A stretch of 64,000 bases of DNA from Agrobacterium tumefaciens (GTDB lineage: Bacteria > Pseudomonadota > Alphaproteobacteria > Rhizobiales > Rhizobiaceae), in contig NZ_JXQV01000012.1 of assembly GCF_000834635.1 (NCBI RefSeq), forward strand, positions 62,001 through 126,000, given 5' to 3'. Shown piece by piece: positions 47,252-58,130 of this stretch. The stretch's first letter is position 1, and the number at the start of each line of letters is the position of its first letter. Under the pieces are notes generated by a model. It made no database searches. It saw nothing but the letters and a program-made list of their open reading frames with translations, and was not told the DNA's origin. Made by a program: the position numbers and the translations under genes.

Positions 47252-47575
47252 GGATACCTCAGGAATTCGAATCAGTGTGGCTATTTTGACGTCCCGCAGC
47301 GGAAAGAAAAGAGCCGCCACCCTCAATTCCAAGCGAGTACGGCCAAAATAGGACTTTGCGGCGCATTGATCGCAGTCTTTATCGCAAACCAGCCGTCGCA
47401 AGTGGTGGCTGCGGCGCTTCGCTGGTAAGATGAAGCAGGATAGAGCTAAAAATGGTTCGGTTGCAAACCAAGGCGATATTGCGGCGACAGGCAAACTATG
47501 ATTTGAAGTCTACTCTATATGCATGGATTCTGCGTTTGAGATTGATCATGATCAAACGCGTGAGGGAGAGGTACC
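47252..47575. other. Divergent intergenic region between ialB and ctaC
   Basis: 324 bases with the promoters of both genes. It contains a perfect FNR/FixK box at its right end. A 44-codon plus-strand frame ending at 47581 overlaps the ctaC start and the box; I do not count it as a gene. Confidence 0.5.
47542..47555. promoter_or_regulatory. FNR/FixK box upstream of ctaC
   Basis: TTGATCATGATCAA is a perfect 14-bp palindrome matching TTGAT-N4-ATCAA. It ends 20 bases before the GTG start of ctaC, so a bound regulator would probably block transcription rather than activate it (inference). Confidence 0.65.
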
Positions 47576-48472
47576 GTGACTAACAGAATTTACGCAAGCT
47601 TGGTGGGCGGTATCTGTCTGCTCACGGCTGGCGGCGCAAGCGCCGATCAGCCGAAAGAGTGGCAGATGGGTTTGCAGGAGGCGGCAACGCCCATCATGCA
47701 TGAAATTCGCTGGTTCGAACAATATACGCTTTGGTTCATTGTTCCTGTCACGCTGTTTGTGCTTGCATTGTTGATTATCGTCGCGGTCAAGTTCCGCGCA
47801 TCGGCAAATCCGGTCCCTTCCAAGACCAGCCATAATACGGCGATTGAGATTGTCTGGACGCTGGCTCCTGTTCTCATCCTCATGTTCCTGGCGTTCCCGT
47901 CGTTCAACCTGTTGAACGCCCAGCTGACCCAGCCGGAAAATCCGGATATCACCCTGAAGGCGACGGCGACACAATGGCAGTGGAATTATGAGTACACGGC
48001 TGCCGAAGGTGCCGAGCCCCTGGCTTTCGATAGCTACATGCTGAAGGACGCAGACCGTGCGACTGCTGGCAAGGTTGATACGGCCCGCTATCCACGCCTA
48101 CTCGCTGTCGATAACGAAATGGTTGTTCCTGTTGGTAAAACAGTTCGCCTGCTCGTCACCGCTGCGCCAACAGACGTTATTCACGCCTTCGCAATGCCCG
48201 CTTTCGGCGTCAAGATCGATGCCGTACCGGGTCGCCTGAACGAAACGTGGTTCAAGCCTGAAAAAGAGGGCCTGTATTACGGCCAGTGCTCCGAGCTTTG
48301 CGGCAAGGATCACGCTTACATGCCAATCGCCATACGAGTGGTTTCCGACGAGCAATACGCAACCTGGTATGCTGCTGCCGCCTCAGATCTTGGTGGTGCG
48401 AACCGGGCGCTCATGGCGTCGGTGGATGGTGCATCGCGCACCGTTCAGCTTGCCGAAAACGAAACCAAGTAA
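47576..48472 (+). CDS. ctaC: Cytochrome c oxidase subunit II (aa3 type)
   Basis: 298 residues. Signal peptide at the N-terminus, two membrane helices (about 48-70 and 95-115), then the periplasmic CuA domain. The binuclear CuA site is CSELCGKDHAYM, with the upstream ligand His in DVIHAFAMPAFGVK. Start is GTG at 47576, behind GGGAGAGG. It is the first gene of the ctaC-ctaD-ctaB-coxF-ctaG-ctaE operon and lies just after an FNR/FixK box. Confidence 0.96.
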   Translation: MTNRIYASLVGGICLLTAGGASADQPKEWQMGLQEAATPIMHEIRWFEQYTLWFIVPVTLFVLALLIIVAVKFRASANPVPSKTSHNTAIEIVWTLAPVLILMFLAFPSFNLLNAQLTQPENPDITLKATATQWQWNYEYTAAEGAEPLAFDSYMLKDADRATAGKVDTARYPRLLAVDNEMVVPVGKTVRLLVTAAPTDVIHAFAMPAFGVKIDAVPGRLNETWFKPEKEGLYYGQCSELCGKDHAYMPIAIRVVSDEQYATWYAAAASDLGGANRALMASVDGASRTVQLAENETK

Positions 48473-48477
48473 CGTAG

Positions 48478-50184
<1,707 letters not shown>

Positions 50185-50261
50185 GGCATTTTGTCCAAGG
50201 GTGTCGTTTAGCTGAACGTGATAAATGTCAGTTTCACACTTGGACGAAAGACATCAAGGAG

Positions 50262-50284
50262 CGCCGCCATTCTGCGCGGCGTTT
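50262..50284 (+). terminator. Possible attenuating hairpin between ctaD and ctaB
   Basis: CGCCGC pairs with GCGGCG across an 8-nt loop and is followed by TTT, 19 bases before the ctaB ATG. It could partly reduce read-through in the operon. Short T-run, so weak support. Confidence 0.4.
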
Positions 50285-50302
50285 CCTATGAAAGCAGGAA
50301 AT

Positions 50303-51256
50303 ATGACCGTTATCGACAACAGCGATACGCTGGATATGGATGGCCTCAGGCTATCTGAAGCGGGTGCGCGCGATTTCTTTGAACTGCTGAAGCCCCGCGT
50401 TATGTCGCTGGTTGTCTTCACCGGTTTCGCTGGTCTCGTGCTCGCACCAGGCAGCATCAATCCGGTGCTGGCCGTTATCGCCATTCTCTGTATCGCCGTG
50501 GGCGCTGGCGCGTCCGGCGCGCTGAACATGTGGTATGACGCAGATATCGATGCCGTGATGACGCGTACCGCCAAGAGACCTATTCCATCGGGCCGTATTG
50601 AGCCGCGTGAAGCGCTTGCTTTCGGCATGATCCTGTCGGTCTTTTCCGTTGCTATACTCGGCCTTGCCGTCAACTGGTTTGCTGCTGGACTTCTGGCATT
50701 CACGATCTTCTTCTACGCTGTCGTCTATACGATGTGGCTGAAGCGCTCGACACCGCAGAACATTGTCATCGGCGGTGCGTCGGGAGCATTTCCCCCAATG
50801 ATTGGCTGGGCCTGCGTCACCGGTGGCGTGTCGCTCGACAGCACGATCCTGTTCATGATCATCTTCCTGTGGACGCCTGCGCATTTCTGGGCACTGGCTC
50901 TTTTCAAGATGCGGGATTATGGCTCCGTTGGTATCCCCATGATGCCGAATGTGGCGGGTGAACGTTCGACCAAAAACCAGATGATCGCCTATTCGCTCCT
51001 GACAGCAGTTGCTGCAGTTGCGCCCTATTTCACCGGGCTTGCAGGCACGGGTTACGGCATATTCGCGGCTGTCCTCAGCGCGGTCTTCATCTGGTGTTCC
51101 CTCTCGGTCCGGCGCATGCCCGACGGCGATGAGCGCATGGTTCAGGCCAAGAAGATGTTTGCCTATTCGGTATTCTATCTCTTTGCGATTTTCTCCGGCC
51201 TTCTGGCCGATCATCTTGCGCCATCGTTTCTGACGTTGGTGGGAGGAGCCGCCTGA
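50303..51256 (+). CDS. ctaB: Protoheme IX farnesyltransferase (heme O synthase)
   Basis: 317-residue membrane prenyltransferase that adds farnesyl to haem b to give haem o for the oxidase. Motifs: [41 protein letters not shown] and [21 protein letters not shown]. Start at ATG 50303, with AGGA upstream. Its stop overlaps the next small gene (TGATG). Confidence 0.96.
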   Translation: MTVIDNSDTLDMDGLRLSEAGARDFFELLKPRVMSLVVFTGFAGLVLAPGSINPVLAVIAILCIAVGAGASGALNMWYDADIDAVMTRTAKRPIPSGRIEPREALAFGMILSVFSVAILGLAVNWFAAGLLAFTIFFYAVVYTMWLKRSTPQNIVIGGASGAFPPMIGWACVTGGVSLDSTILFMIIFLWTPAHFWALALFKMRDYGSVGIPMMPNVAGERSTKNQMIAYSLLTAVAAVAPYFTGLAGTGYGIFAAVLSAVFIWCSLSVRRMPDGDERMVQAKKMFAYSVFYLFAIFSGLLADHLAPSFLTLVGGAA

Positions 51257-51387
51257 TGGAAACGATCAAGCTGAATGAGGCGCAGAAAAGGTCGAGACGC
51301 GGACGCAACATCGCACTCGGAATTGTTCTGGCCGGTCTAGTGGTTCTCTTCTACATCATCACCATCATAAAAATCGGCGATTTTTGA
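51256..51387 (+). CDS. coxF: CoxF-like small membrane protein of the oxidase operon
   Basis: A 43-residue ORF starting inside the ctaB stop (TGATG), with GGGAGGAG about 7 bases upstream, and ending 27 bases before ctaG. The product has a basic N-terminal half (KLNEAQKRSRRGRN) and one membrane helix (about residues 19-37), ending KIGDF. Position and layout match the small CoxF protein known between ctaB and ctaG in rhizobia; its biochemical role is not settled. Confidence 0.85.
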   Translation: METIKLNEAQKRSRRGRNIALGIVLAGLVVLFYIITIIKIGDF

Positions 51388-51414
51388 CCGCCGAGCGGCA
51401 GGAGGGGAGGCGAC

Positions 51415-51987
51415 ATGGCAGTGAGTGACACACGCACAGCGAAGACGAGCAATGGCTCGATCCTCGTTCTGTGCCTGATTTTTGTCTGCTGCATGGTCGG
51501 CATGGCCTATGCATCGGTGCCGCTTTACCGCCTTTTCTGTCAGGTCACCGGCTATAATGGCACCACCCAGCGCGTTGAACAATATTCGGATGTCATCCTC
51601 GACAAGAAGATGAAGGTGACGTTCGACTCCAACACGTCGAACGGCTTGAACTGGGATTTTCGCCCTGTCGACAAAATGGTTGAGCCAAAGATCGGCGAGA
51701 CTGTGCAGGTCATGTTCCGGGCAACGAACCGTTCGGCGGTCGCAACCACCGGGTCAGCGGTGTTCAACGTCACGCCGATGGAAGCTGGAGCCTATTTCAA
51801 CAAGGTGCAGTGCTTCTGTTTCACCGAGACAACACTTCAGCCCGGTGAAACGTTGGAGATGCCAGTGGTATTCTTCATAGACCCTGAGATCGTCAGCGCT
51901 CGGGAAACGAGAAACGTCCATACTTTGACGTTGTCCTACACATTCTATCCGTCCAAGACGAAAAACCAGTTGCGTCATTGCCGGTAA
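51415..51987 (+). CDS. ctaG: Cytochrome c oxidase assembly protein CtaG/Cox11
   Basis: 190 residues. One N-terminal membrane helix (about 15-35) and a periplasmic immunoglobulin-like domain. The Cu(I)-binding CFCF motif is in [13 protein letters not shown], and [15 protein letters not shown] is the typical segment after the helix. Cox11 delivers copper to CuB of subunit I. The C-terminus (KNQLRHCR) is shorter than the usual Pro/Ala-rich tail. Confidence 0.95.
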   Translation: MAVSDTRTAKTSNGSILVLCLIFVCCMVGMAYASVPLYRLFCQVTGYNGTTQRVEQYSDVILDKKMKVTFDSNTSNGLNWDFRPVDKMVEPKIGETVQVMFRATNRSAVATTGSAVFNVTPMEAGAYFNKVQCFCFTETTLQPGETLEMPVVFFIDPEIVSARETRNVHTLTLSYTFYPSKTKNQLRHCR

Positions 51988-52120
51988 AGGCTGAACGTGA
52001 TGAGGCGAAACTTTGAGAGAGGGAGGCACGGCCGTTTTCGGTCGTGCTGCATGGGTAGCCTTCGTTGAGACGGCTGCTTAATCGAGTGAGACTAGGGAAG
52101 AGCCTGCGGGGATCGATCAC

Positions 52121-52996
52121 ATGGCAGAGACACATCAGAAGAACCACGACTACCATATCATAGACCCCAGCCCATGGCCGCTTCTGGCCTCGATCGGCGC
52201 ATTTGTGCTGACCTTTGGTGGCGTCTGTTACATGCGCTATCTTTCTGGCGGCTCCATGAAGATGTTCGGCATGGAGTGGGCCAACCCCTGGCTGTTCTAT
52301 ATCGGCCTCGCAATCGTGCTTTACACCATGTACGCATGGTGGGCTGACACGGTGAAGGAAGGCAATGAAGGCCACCATACCCGCGTCGTCTCGCTGCACC
52401 TGCGCTATGGTATGATCATGTTTATCGCGTCCGAAGTCATGTTCTTCGTGGCTTGGTTCTGGGCCTATTTCGACGCGAGCCTCTACCCGCATGAGGCCAT
52501 TCAGGCTGCGCGTGTCGAGTACACCGGTGGGCAGTGGCCACCCAAGGGCATCGAGGTTCTCGATCCATGGCATTTGCCGCTCTACAACACCGTCATTCTG
52601 CTTCTGTCCGGCACATGCGTAACCTGGGCACACCATGCGCTGCTGCACAATGATCGCAAGGGCCTCATCAGCGGACTTGCACTGACAGTTGCACTGGGAG
52701 CGTTCTTCTCCTTCGTGCAGGTCTATGAGTACATGGAAGCACCGTTCGACTTCAAGAACTCGATCTACGGCGCGACGTTCTTCATGTCGACAGGCTTCCA
52801 TGGCTTCCACGTCTTCATCGGCACGGTCTTCCTGATGGTCTGCCTCATTCGCGCCATCGCTGGCGGCTTCACGCCCAAGCAGCATTTCGGCTTCGAGGCG
52901 GCTGCCTGGTACTGGCACTTTGTTGACGTGGTCTGGCTGTTCCTGTTCTTCGCCATCTATGTCTGGGGTGGCTGGGGTGCGCCTCTCGCGCATTGA
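52121..52996 (+). CDS. ctaE: Cytochrome c oxidase subunit III
   Basis: 291 residues, seven membrane helices. Motifs: HDYHIIDPSPWPLLAS at the N-terminus, FIASEVMFFVAWFWAYFDASL, MSTGFHGFHVFIGTVFL and HFGFEAAAWYWHFVDVVWLFL. The 133 bases before it hold a TTTT-loop hairpin (GCACGGCCG with CGGTCGTGC, 52026-52047). The operon closes at a terminator after this gene. Confidence 0.97.
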   Translation: MAETHQKNHDYHIIDPSPWPLLASIGAFVLTFGGVCYMRYLSGGSMKMFGMEWANPWLFYIGLAIVLYTMYAWWADTVKEGNEGHHTRVVSLHLRYGMIMFIASEVMFFVAWFWAYFDASLYPHEAIQAARVEYTGGQWPPKGIEVLDPWHLPLYNTVILLLSGTCVTWAHHALLHNDRKGLISGLALTVALGAFFSFVQVYEYMEAPFDFKNSIYGATFFMSTGFHGFHVFIGTVFLMVCLIRAIAGGFTPKQHFGFEAAAWYWHFVDVVWLFLFFAIYVWGGWGAPLAH

Positions 52997-53016
52997 GATG
53001 ACATAAGAGGTTGATC

Positions 53017-53046
53017 AAAGGGCGGCGTGTGCCGCCCTTTGTTTTT
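53017..53046 (+). terminator. Rho-independent terminator of the ctaC-E operon
   Basis: AAAGGGCGGC and GCCGCCCTTT make a perfect 10-bp stem with a GTGT loop, followed by GTTTTTGTTT, 20 bases past the ctaE stop. Confidence 0.85.
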
Positions 53047-53080
53047 GTTTGAGCCGGACGATCATGTCGAGGAGGATATG

Positions 53081-53467
53081 ATGAGCCACGAGGACGAGCC
53101 GCAATACCCACCGGTCGACCCGGTAAAGGCTGGCCTGCAAAGCTGCTGCCCGCGTTGCGGAATGGGCGGGCTGTTCGCTGGCTTTCTGAAGCTGAAACCG
53201 AAATGCAGCGCCTGCGGCCTGGATTACGGTTTTGCCGACGCGGGTGAGGGACCTGCGGTCCTTGTCATGCTGATTGTCGGTTTCCTGATCATCGGGCTGG
53301 CGCTCTGGTTCGATGCCAGCTTTACGCCGCCGGTGTGGCTCCATGCCTTGATCTGGATACCCACGGCCATCATTCTGTCCCTTGTTCTTTTGAAGAAGAT
53401 GAAAGGCGTGATGATCGCCTTGCAATATCGCTATAAAGCCAGTGAAGGCCAGATTGACAGTGACTGA
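53081..53467 (+). CDS. DUF983 family protein
   Basis: 128 residues. A zinc-ribbon-like CPRCG...CSACG at residues 20-50 is followed by two membrane helices (about 60-80 and 90-110). DUF983 proteins sit next to oxidase and surf1 genes in alphaproteobacteria, which suggests a part in oxidase assembly (inference). GGAGG lies 5 nt before the ATG at 53081. Its end overlaps the surf1 start. Confidence 0.9.
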   Translation: MSHEDEPQYPPVDPVKAGLQSCCPRCGMGGLFAGFLKLKPKCSACGLDYGFADAGEGPAVLVMLIVGFLIIGLALWFDASFTPPVWLHALIWIPTAIILSLVLLKKMKGVMIALQYRYKASEGQIDSD

Positions 53468-54209
53468 CAAAAACCTTCTCAAAGCCAGTCACCGTCGTCT
53501 GTGGTTCGCAGCGCCGCTGGTCCTTCTGGCACTCGTCCTTTTGCTGGCGCTGGGCACATGGCAGGTCAAGCGCATGTATTGGAAGGAAGGGCTGCTTGCT
53601 GATATTCAGCAGCGCACCCAGGCACCACCCGTTCCGCTGGCCGACATCGAAAAACTAGCAACATCCGGCGGTGATATAGAATACCGGACAGTGCAGCTGT
53701 CCGGCACGTTCGATCACACCAGGGAACAACATTTCTTCGCAACCTTCCAGGGCCAGACGGGCTATTACATCTATACGCCGCTGAAGCTCGGCGATGATCG
53801 CACCATCTTCGTCAATCGCGGCTTTGTGCCCTATGATATGAAGGAGCCTGCGACGCGCAAGGAGGGCGAGGTTGCCGGCAACGTCAGTATTGAAGGACTT
53901 GCGCGAGCGCGGCTGGGCTCAAAGCCCTCCAGCTTGCTGCCGGATAATGATCTGGCCAAGAATATCTACTACTGGAAAGACCTGACGGCGATGACGAGCC
54001 GTGCGGGCCTAGAGTCGGCGCAAGTCCTGCCATTCTTTGTGGATGCCAATGCCGCGCCCAATCCCGGTGGCTGGCCAAAGGGCGGCGTGACGCTGATCGA
54101 TCTGCCAAATAATCACCTTCAATATGTGATTACATGGTACGGATTGGCGCTCGCCCTTGTCATTGTTGTTGGTTTTGCCTATGTCCGGGGCTTGAGAAAA
54201 TCGGGTTGA
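53460..54209 (+). CDS. surf1: SURF1 family cytochrome oxidase assembly protein
   Basis: 249 residues. Two membrane helices at the ends (about 12-35 and 222-242), with the SURF1 domain between: LGTWQVKRMYWKEGLL, GYYIYTPLKL and FVNRGFVP. SURF1 helps insert haem a into subunit I. GTG 53460 with AAGG upstream is the better start; the GTG at 53442 lacks a ribosome binding site. It overlaps the DUF983 gene by 8 bases. Confidence 0.92.
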   Translation: MTDKNLLKASHRRLWFAAPLVLLALVLLLALGTWQVKRMYWKEGLLADIQQRTQAPPVPLADIEKLATSGGDIEYRTVQLSGTFDHTREQHFFATFQGQTGYYIYTPLKLGDDRTIFVNRGFVPYDMKEPATRKEGEVAGNVSIEGLARARLGSKPSSLLPDNDLAKNIYYWKDLTAMTSRAGLESAQVLPFFVDANAAPNPGGWPKGGVTLIDLPNNHLQYVITWYGLALALVIVVGFAYVRGLRKSG

Positions 54210-54238
54210 TGAACAAGCGGGAGGCTTAAGGAGAAGGA

Positions 54239-55285
54239 ATGAATATCGCCGTTTCCAAACCGCCTCTGACGATCAGGCTCTGCGGCCCACGCGGCTTTTG
54301 CGCGGGCGTTGATCGCGCCATTCAGATCGTTGTACTGGCATTGAAGGCCTATGGCGCGCCGGTTTATGTCCGCCATGAGATCGTCCATAACCGCTATGTC
54401 GTGGAAGGCCTTGAGGCCAAGGGCGCGATTTTCGTTGAGGAACTGCACGAGATTCCTGCCGAACATCGCCAGCAGCCAGTGGTGTTTTCCGCCCATGGCG
54501 TGCCGAAATCCGTGCCGGCGGATGCGCAGGCCAGAAACCTTTTTTATCTGGATGCGACATGTCCCTTGGTGTCCAAGGTCCACAAACAGGCCATGCGCCA
54601 CCAGCGGCTTGGCCGTCACGTCATCCTGATCGGCCATGCCGGTCATCCGGAGGTGATCGGTACCATGGGCCAACTGCCTGAGGGCACTGTGTCTCTGGTC
54701 GAAACCATCGAGGATGCCGCACGCTACGAGCCTGAAGACACGCAAAACCTGGGCTTCGTCACACAGACAACGCTCTCGGTTGACGATACGGCTGGCGTCA
54801 TCGCCAAGCTTCAGGAACGCTTCCCGGCCATGCAGGCCCCGGCAGCAGACAGTATCTGCTACGCCACCACCAACCGGCAGGATGCGGTGAAACAGGCAGC
54901 ACCCGGTTGCGATCTTTTCATCGTCGTTGGCGCGCCCAACTCGTCCAATTCCAAGCGTCTGGTTGAAGTGGCCCTTCGCGCTGGCGCCAAACGCTCAGTT
55001 CTGGTTCAGCGTGCTGCTGAAATCGATTGGGACGAGATCGGGCCTGTCGAAACAGTTGGGCTATCTGCGGGCGCTTCTGCGCCTGAGGTGATCGTGGATG
55101 AGATTATCCAGGCCTTCAAGGCACGCTACGATACCACGCTTGATCTGGCCGTAACCGTTGAGGAAACAGAGCATTTTCTGGTCAATAAGGAATTGCGCGA
55201 AATCGAGCTGACGACGCAGGATATGGCGTTCGTCAATGGCACCGCCAGCGATGCTTTGCCACCAAAGCCAGCATCGCAGCCTTGA
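54239..55285 (+). CDS. ispH: 4-hydroxy-3-methylbut-2-enyl diphosphate reductase
   Basis: Iron-sulfur enzyme of the last MEP step, giving IPP and DMAPP; dxs of the same pathway is at 24.6 kb. 348 residues. Cluster cysteines: [25 protein letters not shown] and [12 protein letters not shown]. Other motifs: [23 protein letters not shown]-type ([12 protein letters not shown]) and [20 protein letters not shown] 54239 follows AAGGAGAAGG. Confidence 0.97.
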   Translation: MNIAVSKPPLTIRLCGPRGFCAGVDRAIQIVVLALKAYGAPVYVRHEIVHNRYVVEGLEAKGAIFVEELHEIPAEHRQQPVVFSAHGVPKSVPADAQARNLFYLDATCPLVSKVHKQAMRHQRLGRHVILIGHAGHPEVIGTMGQLPEGTVSLVETIEDAARYEPEDTQNLGFVTQTTLSVDDTAGVIAKLQERFPAMQAPAADSICYATTNRQDAVKQAAPGCDLFIVVGAPNSSNSKRLVEVALRAGAKRSVLVQRAAEIDWDEIGPVETVGLSAGASAPEVIVDEIIQAFKARYDTTLDLAVTVEETEHFLVNKELREIELTTQDMAFVNGTASDALPPKPASQP

Positions 55286-55324
55286 TAAGCCAACAATCCA
55301 TTTTTATGCATAAGAGATCACAAA

Positions 55325-56293
55325 TTGGCAGTCTATACGGATATCAGCGAAGACGATCTGAAGCAGTTCCTGACGGAATATGATGTCGGCGAGCTGACGT
55401 CCTATAAGGGCATTGCCGAAGGTGTCGAAAACACCAATTTCCTGTTGCACACCACGCACCACCCGCTGATCCTGACGCTGTATGAGAAGCGTGTCGAGAA
55501 GGCGGACCTACCGTTTTTCCTCGGCCTGAAGCAGCATCTCTTTGAAAAGGGGCTGTCCTGCCCCCTGCCATTGCCGCGCCATGATGGGGAATTGCTGGGT
55601 GAACTCTCCGGTCGTCCCGCCGCGCTCATCTCGTTTCTGGAAGGCATGTGGCTTCGCAAGCCTGAAGCCCGCCATTGCCGCGAAGTTGGCAAGGCACTGG
55701 CTGCCATGCATCTGGCGGGCGAGGGCTTTGAGCTCAAGCGCCCCAATGCCCTGTCTGTTGAAGGGTGGAAAGTTCTGTGGGAGAAGTCTGAGGCCCGTGC
55801 TGACGAGGTCGAGCCCGGCCTGCAGCAGGAAATCCGCACGGATCTCGATTTTCTGGCCACCCATTGGCCGCAGGATCTGCCTGAGGGCGTCATCCATGCC
55901 GATCTGTTTCAGGACAATGTCTTTTTCCTGGGCGACGATCTCTCGGGGCTGATCGATTTCTACTTCGCCTGCAATGATATTCTGGCCTATGACGTCTCGA
56001 TCTGCCTCAATGCCTGGTGCTTTGAGAAGGATGGTGCCTATAACGTGACCAAGGGCAAGGCGCTGCTGGAAGGCTACCAATCCGTGCGACCCATGAGCGA
56101 GGCGGAACTTACCGCACTGCCATTGCTGGCGCGGGGTTCAGCGCTGCGGTTTTTCCTGACGCGCCTCTATGACTGGCTGACGACGCCGGAAGGCGCGCTT
56201 GTGGTCAAGAAGGACCCGCTGGAATATCTGCAGAAGCTGCGCTTCCATCGCACCATTTCCAATGTCGGCGAATATGGTCTGGTCACGCAATGA
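55325..56293 (+). CDS. thrB: Homoserine kinase (ThrB, aminoglycoside-phosphotransferase fold)
   Basis: 322 residues. Phosphorylates homoserine in threonine synthesis. This is the APH-fold type used in alphaproteobacteria, with [16 protein letters not shown] at the N-terminus, ILTLYEKRV, and the kinase loop [13 protein letters not shown] and [11 protein letters not shown]. The start codon is TTG at 55325 (AAGAG upstream); no ATG fits. Its stop overlaps rnhA by ATGA. Confidence 0.94.
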   Translation: MAVYTDISEDDLKQFLTEYDVGELTSYKGIAEGVENTNFLLHTTHHPLILTLYEKRVEKADLPFFLGLKQHLFEKGLSCPLPLPRHDGELLGELSGRPAALISFLEGMWLRKPEARHCREVGKALAAMHLAGEGFELKRPNALSVEGWKVLWEKSEARADEVEPGLQQEIRTDLDFLATHWPQDLPEGVIHADLFQDNVFFLGDDLSGLIDFYFACNDILAYDVSICLNAWCFEKDGAYNVTKGKALLEGYQSVRPMSEAELTALPLLARGSALRFFLTRLYDWLTTPEGALVVKKDPLEYLQKLRFHRTISNVGEYGLVTQ

Positions 56294-56730
56294 AGCACGT
56301 TGAGATCTACACGGATGGTGCCTGTTCCGGCAATCCCGGCCCCGGCGGCTGGGGGGCGGTTCTGCGTTACGGCGAAACGGAGAAGGAGCTCTGTGGCGGC
56401 GAAGCGGAAACCACCAACAACCGCATGGAACTGATGGCCGCCATCTCCTCGCTGAACGCGTTGAAGTCACCCTGCGAGGTCGATCTCTATACGGACAGCG
56501 CCTATGTGAAGGATGGCATTACCAAGTGGATTTTCGGTTGGAAGAAAAAGGGCTGGAAAACCGCGGATAACAAGCCGGTCAAGAATGTGGAGCTTTGGCA
56601 GGCGCTGGAGCTTGCGCGCGAACGCCACAAGGTCACGCTTCACTGGGTCAAAGGTCATGCCGGGCACCCTGAAAATGAACGCGCCGACGAGCTTGCCAGA
56701 CGAGGCATGGAGCCCTTCAAACGCCGCTAG
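56290..56730 (+). CDS. rnhA: Ribonuclease HI
   Basis: 146 residues. Degrades RNA in RNA-DNA hybrids. Catalytic carboxylates are all present: [17 protein letters not shown] (Asp), [12 protein letters not shown] (Glu), [14 protein letters not shown] (Asp) and the His/Asp end [14 protein letters not shown]. Its ATG overlaps the thrB stop. Confidence 0.97.
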   Translation: MKHVEIYTDGACSGNPGPGGWGAVLRYGETEKELCGGEAETTNNRMELMAAISSLNALKSPCEVDLYTDSAYVKDGITKWIFGWKKKGWKTADNKPVKNVELWQALELARERHKVTLHWVKGHAGHPENERADELARRGMEPFKRR

Positions 56731-56850
56731 CCGTGAAGCGAACGCGCGCTTGTACCCTACTGCGTTTCGCACCCACACGCATTCGCACTTGCGCATTGCG
56801 CGTGCTCACCTATCTTCCTGCGAAAATACAAAACAGGCGAGGGACATTCC

Positions 56851-57159
56851 ATGATCATGCACTGCGTATTCATACGCTTCAAGTCGGCGACCGCAACGGC
56901 TGAAAAGCAGGGCATCTATGAGGCCATAAAAGCGCTGAAGGATGTTATTCCCGGCATCACGGATGTGAAATGCGGCCAGAATGTATCGTCCGAGGGCCTC
57001 AATGGCGGCTTCATGGATGGCTTCATTGTCACGCTTGATAGCATCGAGGCGCGCGACGAATATCTGGCCCATCCCCAGCATATCGATGTCGGCCAACGAT
57101 TGATGGGCCTTGTAGATGGCGGCGCAGCTGGCCTGCTCGTTTTCGACATGGCAACCTGA
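56851..57159 (+). CDS. Dabb (stress-responsive A/B barrel) domain protein
   Basis: 102 residues, a single dimeric alpha-beta barrel: MHCVFIRFKSATATAEKQ, GITDVKCGQNVSSEG, GFIVTLDSIEARDEYLAHPQH. Function unknown. The initial ATG at 56851 follows GAGGGAC. It converges with the metal-binding protein gene, and a hairpin lies between them. Confidence 0.88.
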   Translation: MIMHCVFIRFKSATATAEKQGIYEAIKALKDVIPGITDVKCGQNVSSEGLNGGFMDGFIVTLDSIEARDEYLAHPQHIDVGQRLMGLVDGGAAGLLVFDMAT

Positions 57160-57170
57160 CACATAGCGAA

Positions 57171-57197
57171 AGGCGCAGACCGATCGGATCTGCGCCT
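57171..57197. terminator. Hairpin between Dabb and metal-binding protein genes
   Basis: AGGCGCAGA and TCTGCGCCT form a 9-bp stem with a 9-nt self-complementary loop (CCGATCGGA). T-runs are short on both sides (TTT on the minus strand). Confidence 0.6.
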
Positions 57198-57213
57198 CCG
57201 TTCGTGGGCATGA

Positions 57214-58113
57214 TCAGCTAGATTTGTTGATGGCTGCCGCCAACTGCTCGACATTGTAGCGGAACATCTTCTCATAGGTTGGGGCAGGGCCATTGGCTTT
57301 GGACAAGGCCTCTACATAAAGCTCGCCGCCGGGCTTGGCACCCGTGGCCTTGGCCACCTGCTTCACAAGGCGCGGATCGTTCGAGTTTTCAAAGAAATAG
57401 GTTTTGACGTTCTCTGATTTGATCTGCTCGATCAGCTTGGCAACGCTGCCAGCAGACGCCTCGGTTTCGGTGGAAACGCCTAGTGGCGACAGGAACGTGA
57501 CCTTGTAGTCGCGCCCGAAGTAACCGAAGGCATCATGGCTGGTTAGCACCTTGCGGCGCTCTGCCGGAATGGCGTCGAATTTCGAATGGGCGAATGTATC
57601 GAGATCATCCAGCGTTTTCAGATAGGTATCGGCATTGGCCTTGAAGGTCGCAGCATCCGCAGGATCTGCCGCTGCCAATGCCGTTTCGATATTCTTCACC
57701 CAGACCTTCACGTTCACAGGGCTGTTCCACACGTGCGGATCGGTTACGGTCTTGCCGTCGTCCTCCATGCTGCGGGTCGTAATGCCCTGCGAAACCGTGA
57801 CGGGAGTGCTCTTGTAGCCGGAGGCGGAGATCAGCCGGTCCATCCATCCTTCAAGGCCAAGACCGCTGACGAAAACGACATCCGCCGTTTTCAGGTGCTT
57901 GGCATCTGATGGCGATGGCTCGAATTCATGCGGGTCGCCATCCGGCTTGACGAGGCTGGTCACGGTCACATGCGTGCCGCCCACCTGTTTGACGATATCT
58001 GCCAGCACCGTAAATGACGCGACGGCCTTCAACTCGGCGGCAGAAACAGGAGCGCAGAACGCTAGGAAAGCGGGAAGCGCGGTGGCAGTCATGAGAAGTT
58101 TGCGGGACAACAT
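57214..58113 (-). CDS. Metal ABC transporter, periplasmic binding protein (zinc/manganese cluster A-I)
   Basis: 299 residues from ATG 58113, behind AGGAG; the long upstream frame is a shadow of the permease gene. Signal peptide ends near PVSA. Likely metal ligands are His62 (DPHEFEP), His127 (DPHVWN), His193 (TSHDAFGYFG) and Glu268 (LYVEAL). There is no His-rich loop, unlike ZnuA of enterics. It resembles TroA/AztC-type proteins; zinc is likely from the Zur-like operator but manganese is not excluded. Last gene of a four-ORF operon. Confidence 0.9.
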   Translation of the reverse strand: MLSRKLLMTATALPAFLAFCAPVSAAELKAVASFTVLADIVKQVGGTHVTVTSLVKPDGDPHEFEPSPSDAKHLKTADVVFVSGLGLEGWMDRLISASGYKSTPVTVSQGITTRSMEDDGKTVTDPHVWNSPVNVKVWVKNIETALAAADPADAATFKANADTYLKTLDDLDTFAHSKFDAIPAERRKVLTSHDAFGYFGRDYKVTFLSPLGVSTETEASAGSVAKLIEQIKSENVKTYFFENSNDPRLVKQVAKATGAKPGGELYVEALSKANGPAPTYEKMFRYNVEQLAAAINKSS

Positions 58114-58130
58114 GGGGTAGTCTCCTGGAG

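Noticed and set aside
47450..47581. 44-codon frame ending over the ctaC start
   Set aside because: The ribosome binding site is distant, it overlaps the FNR box, and the product is basic without pattern. I treat it as chance, though conservation was not checked.
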